Of a DNA stretch of 64,000 nt, positions 39,839 to 49,453 are shown piece after piece. The translations under genes and the position numbers were made by a program. Origin of the DNA: CAZEHO01 sp964511945 (GTDB lineage Bacteria; Actinomycetota; Acidimicrobiia; Spongiisociales; UBA11373); NCBI GenBank assembly GCA_964511945.1, contig CAZEHO010000002.1:1-64000 (forward strand), given 5' to 3'. The notes under the pieces were generated by a model. That model did no database searches and was not told where the DNA came from. It worked only from the letters and a program-made list of their open reading frames with translations. The first letter of the stretch is position 1. Every line of letters starts with the position of its first letter.

Positions 39839-40425
39839 TACCGCGCCGGTTGCGGAACGCCGACCGGGATCAGGTACAGCGGCAGGTCGTCGGCCCCCAG
39901 GCCGAGCACGGTGCACACGGCGGCCTCGTTGAAGGATCCAACCGGCACGGCCCACAGCCCGATGGATTCCGCCGCCAGCAGTACGTTCTGCCCGATATGG
40001 CCGGCCTCGAGCTTCACGTAGAGCTCGGCACGTTCCCCGTACTTGGCTGCGGTGCGAGCCACCCGGGCGGTGGCGACGACGGTGAGCCCGGCACGAGCGA
40101 CGACATCCTGGCTGCCGCACGTAGCCGCCAGAGCCGATCGAACGTCGGCGCGGCCTGAGATCTCGACCGAGTGGGAATCACCCCGGTACGGGCCGTACCA
40201 ATCGGGCGTCACCGCGACGACCATCATCGGGTCGGTGAAGCCGGCCGACGGTACGGTGCGGCGGCCGTCGTCGGAGGTGACGCCGTGGGCGGCCCACAGG
40301 ACCAATGCGAGCTGTTCCGGGGTGAGCGCCTCGCCGGTGTAGTCGCGGCGAGAACGTCTGGTACCGAGCACCGTCGTCAGTGCCGGCCCGTCGATGGGAA
40401 TCGGTGGCAGGTTGATGGTGTCCAT
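39838..40425 (-). CDS. SagB/ThcOx-type nitroreductase-fold oxidase
   Basis: 195 residues. FMN-binding nitroreductase fold: TRRSRRDYTGEALTPEQLAL at the N-terminus (RRSxR loop), LWAAHGVTSDD, then LEAGHIGQNVLLAAESIGLW and LIPVGVPQ near the end. The SagB/ThcOx group includes azoline oxidases of peptide natural products, but stand-alone members like this one have unknown substrates. No peptide biosynthesis genes are nearby. ATG 40425. Confidence 0.8.
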   Translation of the reverse strand: MDTINLPPIPIDGPALTTVLGTRRSRRDYTGEALTPEQLALVLWAAHGVTSDDGRRTVPSAGFTDPMMVVAVTPDWYGPYRGDSHSVEISGRADVRSALAATCGSQDVVARAGLTVVATARVARTAAKYGERAELYVKLEAGHIGQNVLLAAESIGLWAVPVGSFNEAAVCTVLGLGADDLPLYLIPVGVPQPAR

Positions 40426-40455
40426 GCAAGAAGTCTCGCGCAGCTGTGCCCGGCA

Positions 40456-40461
40456 TAGACT
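40456..40461 (+). promoter_or_regulatory. Putative -10 box of the tandem-GNAT gene
   Basis: TAGACT, 7-nt spacer, ATG 40469; no ribosome site. Confidence 0.45.
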
Positions 40462-40468
40462 CGCCCGC

Positions 40469-41446
40469 ATGCCCGAACTCCCCGAACCGATCGAAGGACA
40501 TCCGTGGCGGCCCGTCACCGTCGACGATGCGGAAGCCCTCGCCCGGCTCCACGCGGCCTGCCATGCAGTGGACGGTGGGTACCTGATGGTGCCCTCGGAA
40601 TATCGCGACGATCTGAACCACCCGGCCAACGATGCCGCTGCCGACACCATCGGGGTCTTCGATGAGTCGGGCGAGGCGATCGCGTTCGGGTACGCGTTCA
40701 TGACCGGGGGTGAGGTCTCGACCCACCGGGTGTACCCGTGGGCGGAGGTCCATCCCGAATACCGACGCCGCGGGATCGGGACCGCGCTGCAGACCTGGCT
40801 GGAGCGGCGGGCGATGGAGCGCCTGGAGTCCTGCGACGATGGGCTGCCCTCGACTATCCGGCTCGGTGCGTACTCCGATCAGGCCGATCGAATCGAACTG
40901 TTCGAGCGGCTCGGATTCGAGCCCGTCCGGTACTGGAGCGAAATGCTGCGGGATCTCTCACTGCCCTTCCCTTCGCTGCCGCCGATGCGCGGTATCGCGA
41001 TCCTCGGCTGGTCGGAGGTGAACAAGGAGGCGGCTCGCGAGGTGCACAACCAGGCATTTGCGGATCACTGGGGGTCGGAACCGGTGAGCCCTGAAGGGTG
41101 GGAGCACCGGTTCAACGAGTTCTTCCTGCCCGAGGCGTCGTACGTTGCATACGACGGCGAGACCCCGGTCGCCTATCTGACGTCGGCGATGTATCCGCAC
41201 GATTTCGAGTCGCGAGGACGGACTGAAGCCTGGATCGAGGGGTTGGGCACCATCCGGTCTTGCCGCGGCCGCGGTATCGCCACCACCATGCTCCTTGAGG
41301 CGTTCGCCCGGTATCGCGATCGGGATCTGCAATACGCAGTCATCGGGGTGGATGCGGAGAACCCGACCGGAGCGGTCGGCCTCTACGAGAGGATGGGTTT
41401 CGTCACCGAGAAGCAGTCGGTCACGTACGCCAAGTCGTTCGACTGA
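40469..41446 (+). CDS. Tandem-GNAT acetyltransferase
   Basis: 325 residues with two GNAT folds, as in mycothiol synthase-like proteins. First domain: VHPEYRRRGIGTALQTWLER. Second: IRSCRGRGIATTMLLEAF and NPTGAVGLYERMGF. Substrate unknown. ATG 40469 follows TAGACT by 7 nt. Its 3' end overlaps the convergent DUF1295 gene by 26 bases. Confidence 0.8.
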   Translation: MPELPEPIEGHPWRPVTVDDAEALARLHAACHAVDGGYLMVPSEYRDDLNHPANDAAADTIGVFDESGEAIAFGYAFMTGGEVSTHRVYPWAEVHPEYRRRGIGTALQTWLERRAMERLESCDDGLPSTIRLGAYSDQADRIELFERLGFEPVRYWSEMLRDLSLPFPSLPPMRGIAILGWSEVNKEAAREVHNQAFADHWGSEPVSPEGWEHRFNEFFLPEASYVAYDGETPVAYLTSAMYPHDFESRGRTEAWIEGLGTIRSCRGRGIATTMLLEAFARYRDRDLQYAVIGVDAENPTGAVGLYERMGFVTEKQSVTYAKSFD

Positions 41447-42323
41447 CAAGACGTCGAGCCGACCGCAGCTTCGGTACCACCGCCGGGGTTCCCTGCGTCA
41501 GTTCTCGATACCCGGGACGCCGCTCTTCCATGCGGCGGTCCATGAGCGGGATACTCACTGCTACGAACAGCACGGTGACGGCGGCGGCGCCCACCACCGT
41601 CCATGCTTCGCCGGCGGCAATCCCGAAGAGCGCCAACCCCCACCAGAACCCGATCTCTCCCAGGTAGTTGGGGTGGCGGACGAGCGCCCAGAGGCCCTCG
41701 GTGAGCGTCCCGCTTCCTCCGCCGGCGCGAAACCTGCGTTTCTGGAGATCGGCCGTCGACTCGATCCACACCGCCAGAAGAGCGACCGCAGCGCCGGCCA
41801 CTCCGAGAGCGCCGAACGCCCCGTCGCCGGTGACGGCGGCGTACACGGGGAGTAGGCCGGCAAACACGATAAGCGTCGGCATCATCTGGAGGGCGCCGAA
41901 CGAGACCGCCCAGTACCCGGCGGTGCCGAAACGCCGGTACTCGGTGTACCGCCAGTCCTCGTGGTTGAGCCCGGTCCATCCGGCAAGGAAGTTGGCGGTA
42001 AGCCGGAGCCCCCACACCGCGACTACCGCGAGGACGACGATCCCGGCCCCGGACATCTCATCCTGCGCCAACCACCAGGCGATGAGCAAGATCGGTGCCA
42101 CCGACCAGTATGGGTCGTAGACGCTGGTGTTGTTGAAAGCCAGCGCCGCCAGGAACACCACGACGGTCGCCACCACGTCCGCAACAAACGCCGCCAGCAG
42201 GATGCCGGAGTCCGCCAGCGCTTGCGCTGCCAGAAACCTGGCCAGCGCGGCGACGGCGTAGACCACAGCGAGCACCAGGTAGCTGGCGGACCGGGACCAG
42301 GTTCGACGGCCGGGGTGAGTCAT
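41421..42323 (-). CDS. DUF1295 membrane protein (steroid 5-alpha-reductase-like)
   Basis: 300 residues, seven or so membrane helices. The C-terminal half has the family signature: LWALVRHPNYLGEIGFWWGLALFG, preceded by DLQKRRFRA. DUF1295 belongs to a superfamily of NADPH-dependent reductases and isoprenylcysteine methyltransferases. It starts directly adjacent (1-base overlap) to the YeiH-family gene stop, so they may be co-transcribed. Confidence 0.82.
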   Translation of the reverse strand: MTHPGRRTWSRSASYLVLAVVYAVAALARFLAAQALADSGILLAAFVADVVATVVVFLAALAFNNTSVYDPYWSVAPILLIAWWLAQDEMSGAGIVVLAVVAVWGLRLTANFLAGWTGLNHEDWRYTEYRRFGTAGYWAVSFGALQMMPTLIVFAGLLPVYAAVTGDGAFGALGVAGAAVALLAVWIESTADLQKRRFRAGGGSGTLTEGLWALVRHPNYLGEIGFWWGLALFGIAAGEAWTVVGAAAVTVLFVAVSIPLMDRRMEERRPGYRELTQGTPAVVPKLRSARRLVSRTTWRT

Positions 42324-43495
42324 CAGATGCTGATCAGCGGGCCGAAGACGAACACCAGGCCGACGCTGACCACCCCGACGGCAAGCGCGGCGGCGATGCC
42401 GACTACGAAGGGCCTGAAGCCGAGACCCTTGAGCTGGTCGAACGAGGTCCCCAACCCGACTCCGGCCATTGCAGTGGCCAGGATGTATTCCGCCCAGGTC
42501 CGGATGCCGTGGGTGAGGTCACCCCAGGCCCCCTCGGCCCAGATCCCGAAGGCGCTGCCGCCACCCTCGATCCCGGCGTCTCCGATACTGCGCAAAGCCG
42601 CCATGGCGAGGAACCCGAGAATGAACACCGGTACCAACTGCAGGATTCCGGTCTGCTCTCCCGCTTCTTCACCCTGGGCGCGCAGCCGGCGGGCGTAGAC
42701 GTAGGTGATGCCCGGGATCGCAGCGACCATCATCGCGTTGCGAACCAGCTTGGCGACCACCGCGATGTCGGCTCCGCTCGGCGACGTGATGATGGCGAAC
42801 GACTGGTCGTAGATGAGGCCGGCGCCGGCGACCTGGGCGGTCTCATGGATCGACGTTCCCAGGAACAGCCCGGTCCTGATCAGGTCGCCTCCGAAGATCA
42901 GATCGCCGAGGAACGGGTAGAGGAACATCGCGGCGATCCCGAAGATCGTGATGTTCGCAACCGCATAGGCCACCTCTTCGTCCTTCGCCCGGATCCCGGG
43001 GGCGGTGGCGACGATGGCGGTCGCTCCACAAATGCCGGTCCCGACCGCGATCAGGGTGCCGAGCCGGTCCGGAAGGCCGAGCCGGCGCGTGGCGATGGTG
43101 GCGACCACCAGGCCGGTCAGCACCGCTCCGACGACGATGGGGATGCCGAAGCCGCCGATCTCCAGCACGTCGAGCAGGCTGAGCCGGATTCCCAGCAGGA
43201 TGATCCCGAGGCGCAGGAGCTTCTTGAGGCTGAAGGCGACGCCGGGTGCGAACACGTTGTGGAGCCCGATGGTGTTGCGCACGAGCATGCCGAGGACGAT
43301 CGCCACGAGGATGAAGCTGACCAATCCGTCGAAGCCCCAAGCGGTGTTGATCAAGTCGGCCAGCCCCACGGCGGCGGCGACAACGGCGGTGGCCAGGGCG
43401 ATCCCCGGAACCAGAGCCGGGACCTGGTCGATCGTGGTACCGAGCAGCAGGCGTTCGAGGAGCGTCGGCCGGCGCAGCGCTGTCTGGTCGCTCAT
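42323..43495 (-). CDS. YeiH/UPF0324-family putative sulfate exporter
   Basis: 390 residues, about 10 helices. Family regions: GMLVRNTIGLHNVFAPGVAF, LLRLGIILLGIRLSLLDV, GTGICGATAIVATAPG and HETAQVAGAGLIYD. Annotated as sulfate/sulfonate-related exporters on limited evidence. Transcribed ahead of the DUF1295 gene. Confidence 0.85.
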   Translation of the reverse strand: MSDQTALRRPTLLERLLLGTTIDQVPALVPGIALATAVVAAAVGLADLINTAWGFDGLVSFILVAIVLGMLVRNTIGLHNVFAPGVAFSLKKLLRLGIILLGIRLSLLDVLEIGGFGIPIVVGAVLTGLVVATIATRRLGLPDRLGTLIAVGTGICGATAIVATAPGIRAKDEEVAYAVANITIFGIAAMFLYPFLGDLIFGGDLIRTGLFLGTSIHETAQVAGAGLIYDQSFAIITSPSGADIAVVAKLVRNAMMVAAIPGITYVYARRLRAQGEEAGEQTGILQLVPVFILGFLAMAALRSIGDAGIEGGGSAFGIWAEGAWGDLTHGIRTWAEYILATAMAGVGLGTSFDQLKGLGFRPFVVGIAAALAVGVVSVGLVFVFGPLISI

Positions 43496-43606
43496 TCATG
43501 CTCCGTGTGCGGGCGGAAGCCGCAATTGTGACACGGGGAATGGGCGTAGCCTTCTCGGCGACACATCGGGAGGCTCCGCCGACCGACGCGGCCCCGCCGC
43601 GATCCG

Positions 43607-43612
43607 TAGTCT
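43607..43612 (+). promoter_or_regulatory. Putative -10 box of a leaderless transcript
   Basis: TAGTCT, 7-nt spacer, ATG 43620; no ribosome site. Confidence 0.45.
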
Positions 43613-43619
43613 TCCCGGC

Positions 43620-44024
43620 ATGAGGGAAGACCTGGGTGATGCTCTGGTGAGCTCGGGCATGACCGCCGCCGAGCGGCGCCGGCTCCTCGAGATGTGTCAC
43701 CCGCGGAGTGCTGAGGAGCTCGCCGGCGATGTCTCCAGCATCGAGGAGCACATGGCCGTGCTGAGCCTGGCGGCCGAGTCGGATCCCACCGTCGATCTCC
43801 AATTGGCCGATCGAATGGCCGCCGCGCTGCGCCTGCTGGTCGAGGACCGCCACCGGCTGACCTTCGAGGAGCGCAGGCTCTTGTGCGGTGCGATTGCCTA
43901 CTTCGCGGCAGCCGCCGACGGAGCCGACGACATCCGCGATCTGGCCGGCCTCGAGGACGACGCCCGGATCATCCGGGCCGTCTGTTCCGCCCTCGGCCGC
44001 GGCGACATCGCCCGCAAGGTGTGA
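43620..44024 (+). CDS. Hypothetical protein, YkvA/DUF1232-like
   Basis: 134 residues, helical and acidic. The C-terminal half, LTFEERRLLCGAIAYFAAAAD then DDIRDLAGLEDDARIIRAV, has the layout of DUF1232 (a helix, a turn with conserved Asp, and an acidic helix). Unlike typical YkvA it lacks the hydrophobic membrane run, so the assignment is tentative. The next gene on this strand is the large SLC12-like transporter, 73 bp downstream. Confidence 0.5.
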   Translation: MREDLGDALVSSGMTAAERRRLLEMCHPRSAEELAGDVSSIEEHMAVLSLAAESDPTVDLQLADRMAAALRLLVEDRHRLTFEERRLLCGAIAYFAAAADGADDIRDLAGLEDDARIIRAVCSALGRGDIARKV

Positions 44025-44097
44025 CGGCCAACGGTCCCTTCATGCCAGAATCCCGCGTCGGAGCCGGAACGCGCCCGGTGCGACAGAGAGGCGGCGC

Positions 44098-46566
44098 ATG
44101 GCAGTGACCGAATCGCGAGGAACACTGGGGACCTTCTCCGGCGTCTTCACGCCGTCGATCCTCACAATCCTCGGGATCATCCTGTTTCTCCGCCTGGGGC
44201 TCGTCGTGGGAGAGGCGGGCCTGCGCAACGCGCTCGTCATGATCCTGTTTGCAACGGCGGTCTCGGTGCTCACGTCGATTTCTCTGGCGGCCATCTCGAC
44301 GAACTTCCGGGTCGGCGGCGGCGGCGACTACTACCTGATCTCGCGGACCCTCGGAACCGAGTTCGGCGGAGCCATCGGCATCGTGCTGTATCTCGCCCAG
44401 GCAGTGTCGATCGCGTTCTACGCCATCGGGTTCGGTGAGGCGATCTCATCGATCATCGGCTGGTCGGCGTCGTGGGGCCCTCAGGTGATCGCAGCCGCCG
44501 CCGTGCTGTTCCTCTTTGGTTTCGCCTGGGCCGGCGCCGATGTGGCCAGCCGGCTCCAGTTTGTCGTCATGGCGCTGCTGATCGCAGCGCTCGCCTCGTT
44601 CTACGCGGGTGCATTCGGTTCGTACGAGGGAGCTGCTGTACGCGAGTCGCTGTCGCCGCTCCCGGAGGGGCTCGGCTTCTGGACCCTGTTTGCCATCCTT
44701 TTCCCGGCGGTCACCGGCTTCACCCAGGGCGTCAGCATGTCGGGCGACCTGCGGGACCCGGGCAAGAGCCTTCCCCGCGGAACGTTCGCCGCAGTCGGGC
44801 TCTCGACGGTGGTGTACATCTCGGTGGCCGTCCTCATGGCCGGGTCGGCAACGCAGGAGGCGTTGGCCACCGACACCGGGACCATGGGAGACATCGCAGC
44901 GGTCGGCTGGCTCATCGACGTCGGCGTTGTTGCAGCCACGCTGTCGTCGGCGATGGCGTCGTTCCTCGGTGCACCTCGCATTCTGCAGTCGCTGGCATCT
45001 GATCGGATCTTCCCGATCCTCCGTTTCTTTGCCGTCGGCGACGGCGAATCGGGGAATCCGCGACGTGGTGTTCTGCTGTCGCTGGTGATCGCACTCGGGA
45101 CCATTGCGCTGGGCAGCCTCAACGTGATCGCCCCGGTGGTGTCGATGTTCTTCCTGATCTCCTACGGGCTGCTCAACTACGCCACCTACTACGAGGCCCA
45201 TGCCTCGAGCCCGGCGTTCCGGCCCCGATTCCGCTTCTTCCACAGGCGGGCGAGTCTCGCCGGTGCGGTGGCCTGCCTGGGAGCGATGCTGGCCATCAAT
45301 CCGCTCGTCGGCGCCGGTGCGGCGCTGGTGATGTACCTGATCTACAAGTACCTGGAGGGCCGGGATCGGGTCGAGCGGTGGGCCGATGCCAGCCACAGCC
45401 ACTTCTTCCAGCGGGCGAAGGACAGCATCCGGGCCCTGGCCGGGGAGTCGGATCACGCCAGGAACTGGCGTCCCCGGATGCTGGCATTCTCGGCGGACCC
45501 GGCCCGCCGAGCTCGGCTGCTGCGGTTCACGACGTGGCTCGAGGGAGGCAGCGGTCTCACTGCGGTCGCCCAGATCGTCGCCGGGGAGGGAGCCCTGAAG
45601 CGCCTGGAACGTTCCGAGGCGCACGAGGTGCTTGAGGAGCAGATCGACGAACTCGATCTCGACGTTCACGCACTCACCGTCCTTGCACCGGATCCGCTCG
45701 ACGCGCTGCCGGTCATCGCCCAGTCGTTCGGCATTGGACCGATGAGCGCCAACACGGCGGTGTTCGGGTTACCCGAGGATCCCGATCAGGCCGCATGGGA
45801 GAGCTACGTGATGGCGCTGCGATCGGTCGCGCGGCTCGGGCTCGGAGTGGTTGCGGTGTCGAGCAACGAGGAGGTGTGGCAGTTCACCCAGGAGGTTCCC
45901 CGCAAGCACCGGGTGATCGACGTCTGGTGGGCGGACGACGACACCGGCCGGGAGGCGCTGCTGATGGCATACCTCGCCACCCGGACCGAGGATTGGGGCC
46001 GGGCGAAGATCCGCTTGCTGGCCCCGGCCGACGACACCCCGGATCAGGCTGGTGCGCTCGAGGCGATGCTCGAGGATGCCCGCATCTCTGCGGAGGTAGT
46101 CGTCGTGCCCGAGCCCTCCGCGGCGGTAATCAGGAGTGTGAGCGCCGGGGCGACTCTGGTCATGCTGCCCATGAGACTGAAGGGGACCACCCTCCTCGAT
46201 GAGATCGCCGGGGTCGAACTCCCGGGCTTGATGTCCAAGTTGCCGTTGACGGCAGCAGTGATGGCGGCGTCTCCGATCGATCTGACTGCAGATCCGGAGA
46301 GCGGTCCGGCCGCCGAGCTTCTCGCGGCCGAGGAGCGGGCGGACGTCGCCAACGACCGTTTGCGGACGCTCGAACGTCAGCTGAAACATGCCGAGGCTGA
46401 TCTTCGCCAACTCAAGGTTGCACTGCCGAACTGGCCGTCGCTGGCGTCGGAGGTAGAAGTGGCCGAGGCCCGGGTGGCGGATCTCACCAGGCGGGTCGGC
46501 AAGGCGCGGGCCCGTGTCGATGTCGCCCAGGCCGATCTGGACGAACTCCGCAACGGCCGACGGTAG
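44098..46566 (+). CDS. SLC12-like APC transporter with cytosolic C-domain
   Basis: 822 residues. The N-terminal 400 residues carry 12 helices of the APC fold, with GVFTPSILTILGIILFLRLG as in cation-chloride cotransporters and GGGGDYYLISRTLG. A long cytosolic domain resembling the SLC12 C-terminus (LRFTTWLEGGSGLTAVAQIV..., VIAQSFGIGPMSANTAVFG) follows, ending in a coiled coil (ERADVANDRLRTLERQLKHA... to LTRRVGKARARVDVAQAD). It probably transports cations with chloride. Substrate not determinable. Confidence 0.85.
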   Translation: MAVTESRGTLGTFSGVFTPSILTILGIILFLRLGLVVGEAGLRNALVMILFATAVSVLTSISLAAISTNFRVGGGGDYYLISRTLGTEFGGAIGIVLYLAQAVSIAFYAIGFGEAISSIIGWSASWGPQVIAAAAVLFLFGFAWAGADVASRLQFVVMALLIAALASFYAGAFGSYEGAAVRESLSPLPEGLGFWTLFAILFPAVTGFTQGVSMSGDLRDPGKSLPRGTFAAVGLSTVVYISVAVLMAGSATQEALATDTGTMGDIAAVGWLIDVGVVAATLSSAMASFLGAPRILQSLASDRIFPILRFFAVGDGESGNPRRGVLLSLVIALGTIALGSLNVIAPVVSMFFLISYGLLNYATYYEAHASSPAFRPRFRFFHRRASLAGAVACLGAMLAINPLVGAGAALVMYLIYKYLEGRDRVERWADASHSHFFQRAKDSIRALAGESDHARNWRPRMLAFSADPARRARLLRFTTWLEGGSGLTAVAQIVAGEGALKRLERSEAHEVLEEQIDELDLDVHALTVLAPDPLDALPVIAQSFGIGPMSANTAVFGLPEDPDQAAWESYVMALRSVARLGLGVVAVSSNEEVWQFTQEVPRKHRVIDVWWADDDTGREALLMAYLATRTEDWGRAKIRLLAPADDTPDQAGALEAMLEDARISAEVVVVPEPSAAVIRSVSAGATLVMLPMRLKGTTLLDEIAGVELPGLMSKLPLTAAVMAASPIDLTADPESGPAAELLAAEERADVANDRLRTLERQLKHAEADLRQLKVALPNWPSLASEVEVAEARVADLTRRVGKARARVDVAQADLDELRNGRR

Positions 46567-46653
46567 GCGGATGGGCGTCCCCACCTTGCCGTTCCGGTGT
46601 GGGGCCCGCCATAATGAGCCGACCTCCACGTCTTTCTTGAGGAGTCTTTCGTC

Positions 46654-47316
46654 ATGGAACAGGTGAGCCTGCGCGCCGAGACCGGCCGAACCAAGGGTTC
46701 GCGCCCGTCGCGTCGCCTCCGGCGCGAGGGTGCGGTCCCGGCCGTCGTCTATGGGCGAGGCCTGGAGCCGGTCTCCGTCGCCGTCAACCGCCGCGACCTC
46801 TACGGTGCCCTGCGCACCGAGGCCGGCCTCAACGCTCTGATCAACTTGGAAGTGGGCAAGGACGAGTTTCTGACCGTTGCCCGTGAGATCCAGCGGGACC
46901 CGGTGCGCGGTGAGATCGTGCATCTCGACTTCCTGCAGATCTCACTCGACGAGACCATCCAGGCTGAAGTCGGCGTCGAATACCTCGGGGAGCCGGCCGG
47001 TGCGGCCGAGGGCGGCATCGTCGAGACCATCCGGACCGTTGTGCTGATCGAGGCGCTGCCGACGGCCATTCCGTCGTCGATCACCCTCGACATCTCCGAG
47101 CTCAACATCGGCGACAGTCTCAGCGTCGTCGATCTGCCCGAACTCGAGGGCGTCCTCTATGTGGATGACCCCGAGTCGACCCTCGTTACCGTCACCGTGC
47201 CTGCCGCGGTGGTGGCCGAAGAGGAAGAGGTCGAGGGTGAAGAGGGCGAAGAGATCGAGGGCGAAGAGGGCGACGGCGAAGGCGAAGGCGCGTCCGACGA
47301 AGGGGACGAAGGCTGA
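46654..47316 (+). CDS. rplY: 50S ribosomal protein bL25 (CTC-type)
   Basis: 220 residues. The N-terminal 5S-rRNA-binding domain (RPSRRLRREGAVPAVVYGRG, VHLDFLQI) is followed by the TL5/CTC C-terminal domain and a strongly acidic tail rich in Glu/Asp/Gly (EEEEVEGEEGEE...). GAGGAG ribosome site before ATG 46654. The tail is longer and more acidic than usual. rplY-pth linkage is conserved. Confidence 0.94.
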   Translation: MEQVSLRAETGRTKGSRPSRRLRREGAVPAVVYGRGLEPVSVAVNRRDLYGALRTEAGLNALINLEVGKDEFLTVAREIQRDPVRGEIVHLDFLQISLDETIQAEVGVEYLGEPAGAAEGGIVETIRTVVLIEALPTAIPSSITLDISELNIGDSLSVVDLPELEGVLYVDDPESTLVTVTVPAAVVAEEEEVEGEEGEEIEGEEGDGEGEGASDEGDEG

Positions 47317-47936
47317 GCGACGGGCCCCTGCTCGTCGTCGGACTCCGCAACCCAGGTCCCGAATACGAGGGCACCCGCCACAACATCGGTGCGGAGGTGA
47401 TCAGCGCCGCCGCCGGTGGGGCCTCGTTCAAGCGTGCTCCCAGGTTCATTCGCGCACTGGTGGCGACGGCCGACTTCGGTGGCCGCCGTGCCGTGCTGGC
47501 GCAGCCGGGCACGTTCATGAACGAGTCGGGGCAGGTGGTCGCGCCGCTGGTGCGCTACTACAAGGTCGATCCCGAAGACATCGTGCTGATCCACGACGAC
47601 ATCGACCTGCCCTTCGGCAAGCTCCGGTTCCACTTCGGGCGCGGGACCGGCGGGCACAACGGCGTGGCCTCGGTGGTTCGATCGCTGGGGAGCCCAACCC
47701 TGTGGCGGCTGAAGTTCGGGGTGGGGCGGCCTCCGGGGCGGATGGACCCGGCCGACTTCGTGCTGCGCCGGTTCTACGATCGGGAGCGGGCCGACGTCGA
47801 TCTCATGGTGGCCGAAGCGGCTGATCTCGTCCGGGTGTTCGGGGCCGAAGGCGGCGATGCGGCCCGCCAGGCGGCAGGCGAGGCGACGGCCCGTCTCGGG
47901 ATCGACAAACGAGCCGAAGACGATTCGGGAGAGTGA
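47313..47936 (+). CDS. pth: Peptidyl-tRNA hydrolase, apparent CTG start
   Basis: 207 residues. The N-terminal catalytic core GLRNPGPEYEGTRHNIG, with catalytic His in RHNIG, lies upstream of any ATG, GTG or TTG in frame; the first later start, GTG 47397, would delete it. CTG 47313 overlaps the rplY stop in CTGA, just like the GTGA/ATGA overlaps used elsewhere here, and is the best start. Other motifs: LAQPGTFMNESGQ, IHDDIDLPFGKLR and GTGGHNGVASV. It recycles peptidyl-tRNA. Its stop overlaps glpK (GTGA). Confidence 0.9.
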   Translation: MSDGPLLVVGLRNPGPEYEGTRHNIGAEVISAAAGGASFKRAPRFIRALVATADFGGRRAVLAQPGTFMNESGQVVAPLVRYYKVDPEDIVLIHDDIDLPFGKLRFHFGRGTGGHNGVASVVRSLGSPTLWRLKFGVGRPPGRMDPADFVLRRFYDRERADVDLMVAEAADLVRVFGAEGGDAARQAAGEATARLGIDKRAEDDSGE

Positions 47937-49429
47937 TCGACGTGAAGGACTATGTCGGCGCCATCGACCAGGGGACCACCAGCACCCGCTTCGTCATCCT
48001 GGACCGGGCAGGCCGGTTGGTTGCGATCGACCAGCAGGAGCACGAGCAGATCTATCCCCAGCCCGGGTGGGTCGAGCACAACGCCGCCGAGATATGGGAG
48101 CGGACCAGGGCGGTCATCACCGGAGCCCTGGACCGGGCGGGGATCACCGCCGGCGATCTCGCCGCCGTCGGGATCACCAATCAGCGCGAGACGACGCTGG
48201 TATGGGATCCCGAGACCGGGGAGCCGCTGGCCCCGGCGATCGTGTGGCAGGACACGCGGACCGATGATCTGGTCCACCAACTGGCTGTCGATGGCGGGCT
48301 TGATCGCTTCCGTGCGGTGACCGGGTTGCCGCTGACCACCTACTTCTCCGGACTCAAGGTGCGGTGGCTCCTCGACCACATCGACGGCCTCCGGACCCGT
48401 GCCGAGGAGGGGAGGGCGATCTTCGGCACCATGGACACCTGGGTCATCTGGAACCTGACGGGCCGGCATGTGACCGATGTGACCAATGCCAGCCGGACGA
48501 TGCTGATGCGTCTCGACACCCTCGAGTGGGACCGGGAAATCGCAGCCGCAATAGGCGTTCCTCTCCAGATGCTTCCTGAGATCGTCCCGAGTTCCGCGGT
48601 CTACGGCGAAGGAACCGGCCCCCTGGCCGGAGTGCCGATCGCCGGTGCACTCGGGGATCAGCAGGCTGCACTGTTCGGCCAAACCTGTTTTGCCCCGGGG
48701 CGCGCCAAGAACACCTACGGGACCGGTTGCTTCATGCTGCTCAACACCGGGACCGAAGCCGTGCCCAGCGACCAGGGTCTGCTGACCACGCTCGGGTATC
48801 AGCTGGAGGGGAGTCCGGCGGTCTACGCCCTCGAGGGCTCGATCGCCATCGCCGGTGCCGGCGTGCAGTGGTTGCGCGACAACCTGCGAATGATCGACTC
48901 GGCACCCGAAGTCGAGACGCTCGCCCGCGAGGTGGAGGACAACGGGGGCGCCTACTTCGTGCCGGCCTTCAGCGGCCTGTTCGCACCGTACTGGCGAACC
49001 GACGCCAGGGGAGTGTTCGCCGGACTCACCCGCTACGTCAACCGTCACCACATCGCCCGGGCGGTCCTCGAGTCGACCGCGTATCAGACCCGGGATGTGC
49101 TCGAGGCGATGGTCGCCGACAGCGGTGTCGATCTGGCGACGCTCTTCGTCGACGGCGGCATGGTCGCCAATGATCTCCTGATGCAGTTCCAGGCCGACAT
49201 TCTGGGGGTGCCGGTGATCCGGCCGACGATCGCCGAGACCACGGCGCTGGGAGCCGGCTACGCCGCCGGACTGGCGGTCGGGTTCTTCAGTGGCCTCGAT
49301 GAGCTGTCGTCGTTGTGGGCCGAGGATCGCCGTTGGGAGCCGGAGATGGCCGGGAGAGAGCGCGAACGCCTCTACGCCGGCTGGAAGAAAGCCGTGACCC
49401 GAACCTTCGACTGGGTCGAACGCGACTGA
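47933..49429 (+). CDS. glpK: Glycerol kinase
   Basis: 498 residues, FGGY kinase. GAIDQGTTSTRFVILD (phosphate loop), GWVEHNAAEIWERT, ITNQRETTLVWD and the FGGY signature region FVDGGMVANDLLMQFQADIL. It makes glycerol 3-phosphate, which feeds the adjacent pgsA. The GTG start overlaps the pth stop by four bases. Confidence 0.95.
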   Translation: MIDVKDYVGAIDQGTTSTRFVILDRAGRLVAIDQQEHEQIYPQPGWVEHNAAEIWERTRAVITGALDRAGITAGDLAAVGITNQRETTLVWDPETGEPLAPAIVWQDTRTDDLVHQLAVDGGLDRFRAVTGLPLTTYFSGLKVRWLLDHIDGLRTRAEEGRAIFGTMDTWVIWNLTGRHVTDVTNASRTMLMRLDTLEWDREIAAAIGVPLQMLPEIVPSSAVYGEGTGPLAGVPIAGALGDQQAALFGQTCFAPGRAKNTYGTGCFMLLNTGTEAVPSDQGLLTTLGYQLEGSPAVYALEGSIAIAGAGVQWLRDNLRMIDSAPEVETLAREVEDNGGAYFVPAFSGLFAPYWRTDARGVFAGLTRYVNRHHIARAVLESTAYQTRDVLEAMVADSGVDLATLFVDGGMVANDLLMQFQADILGVPVIRPTIAETTALGAGYAAGLAVGFFSGLDELSSLWAEDRRWEPEMAGRERERLYAGWKKAVTRTFDWVERD

Positions 49430-49453
49430 GCCGCCGACGCACCCTTCGGTACC

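Noticed and set aside
46654..47316. Acidic tail of bL25 as a separate gene
   Set aside because: It is contiguous with the bL25 frame and acidic tails are known in CTC-type L25 proteins.
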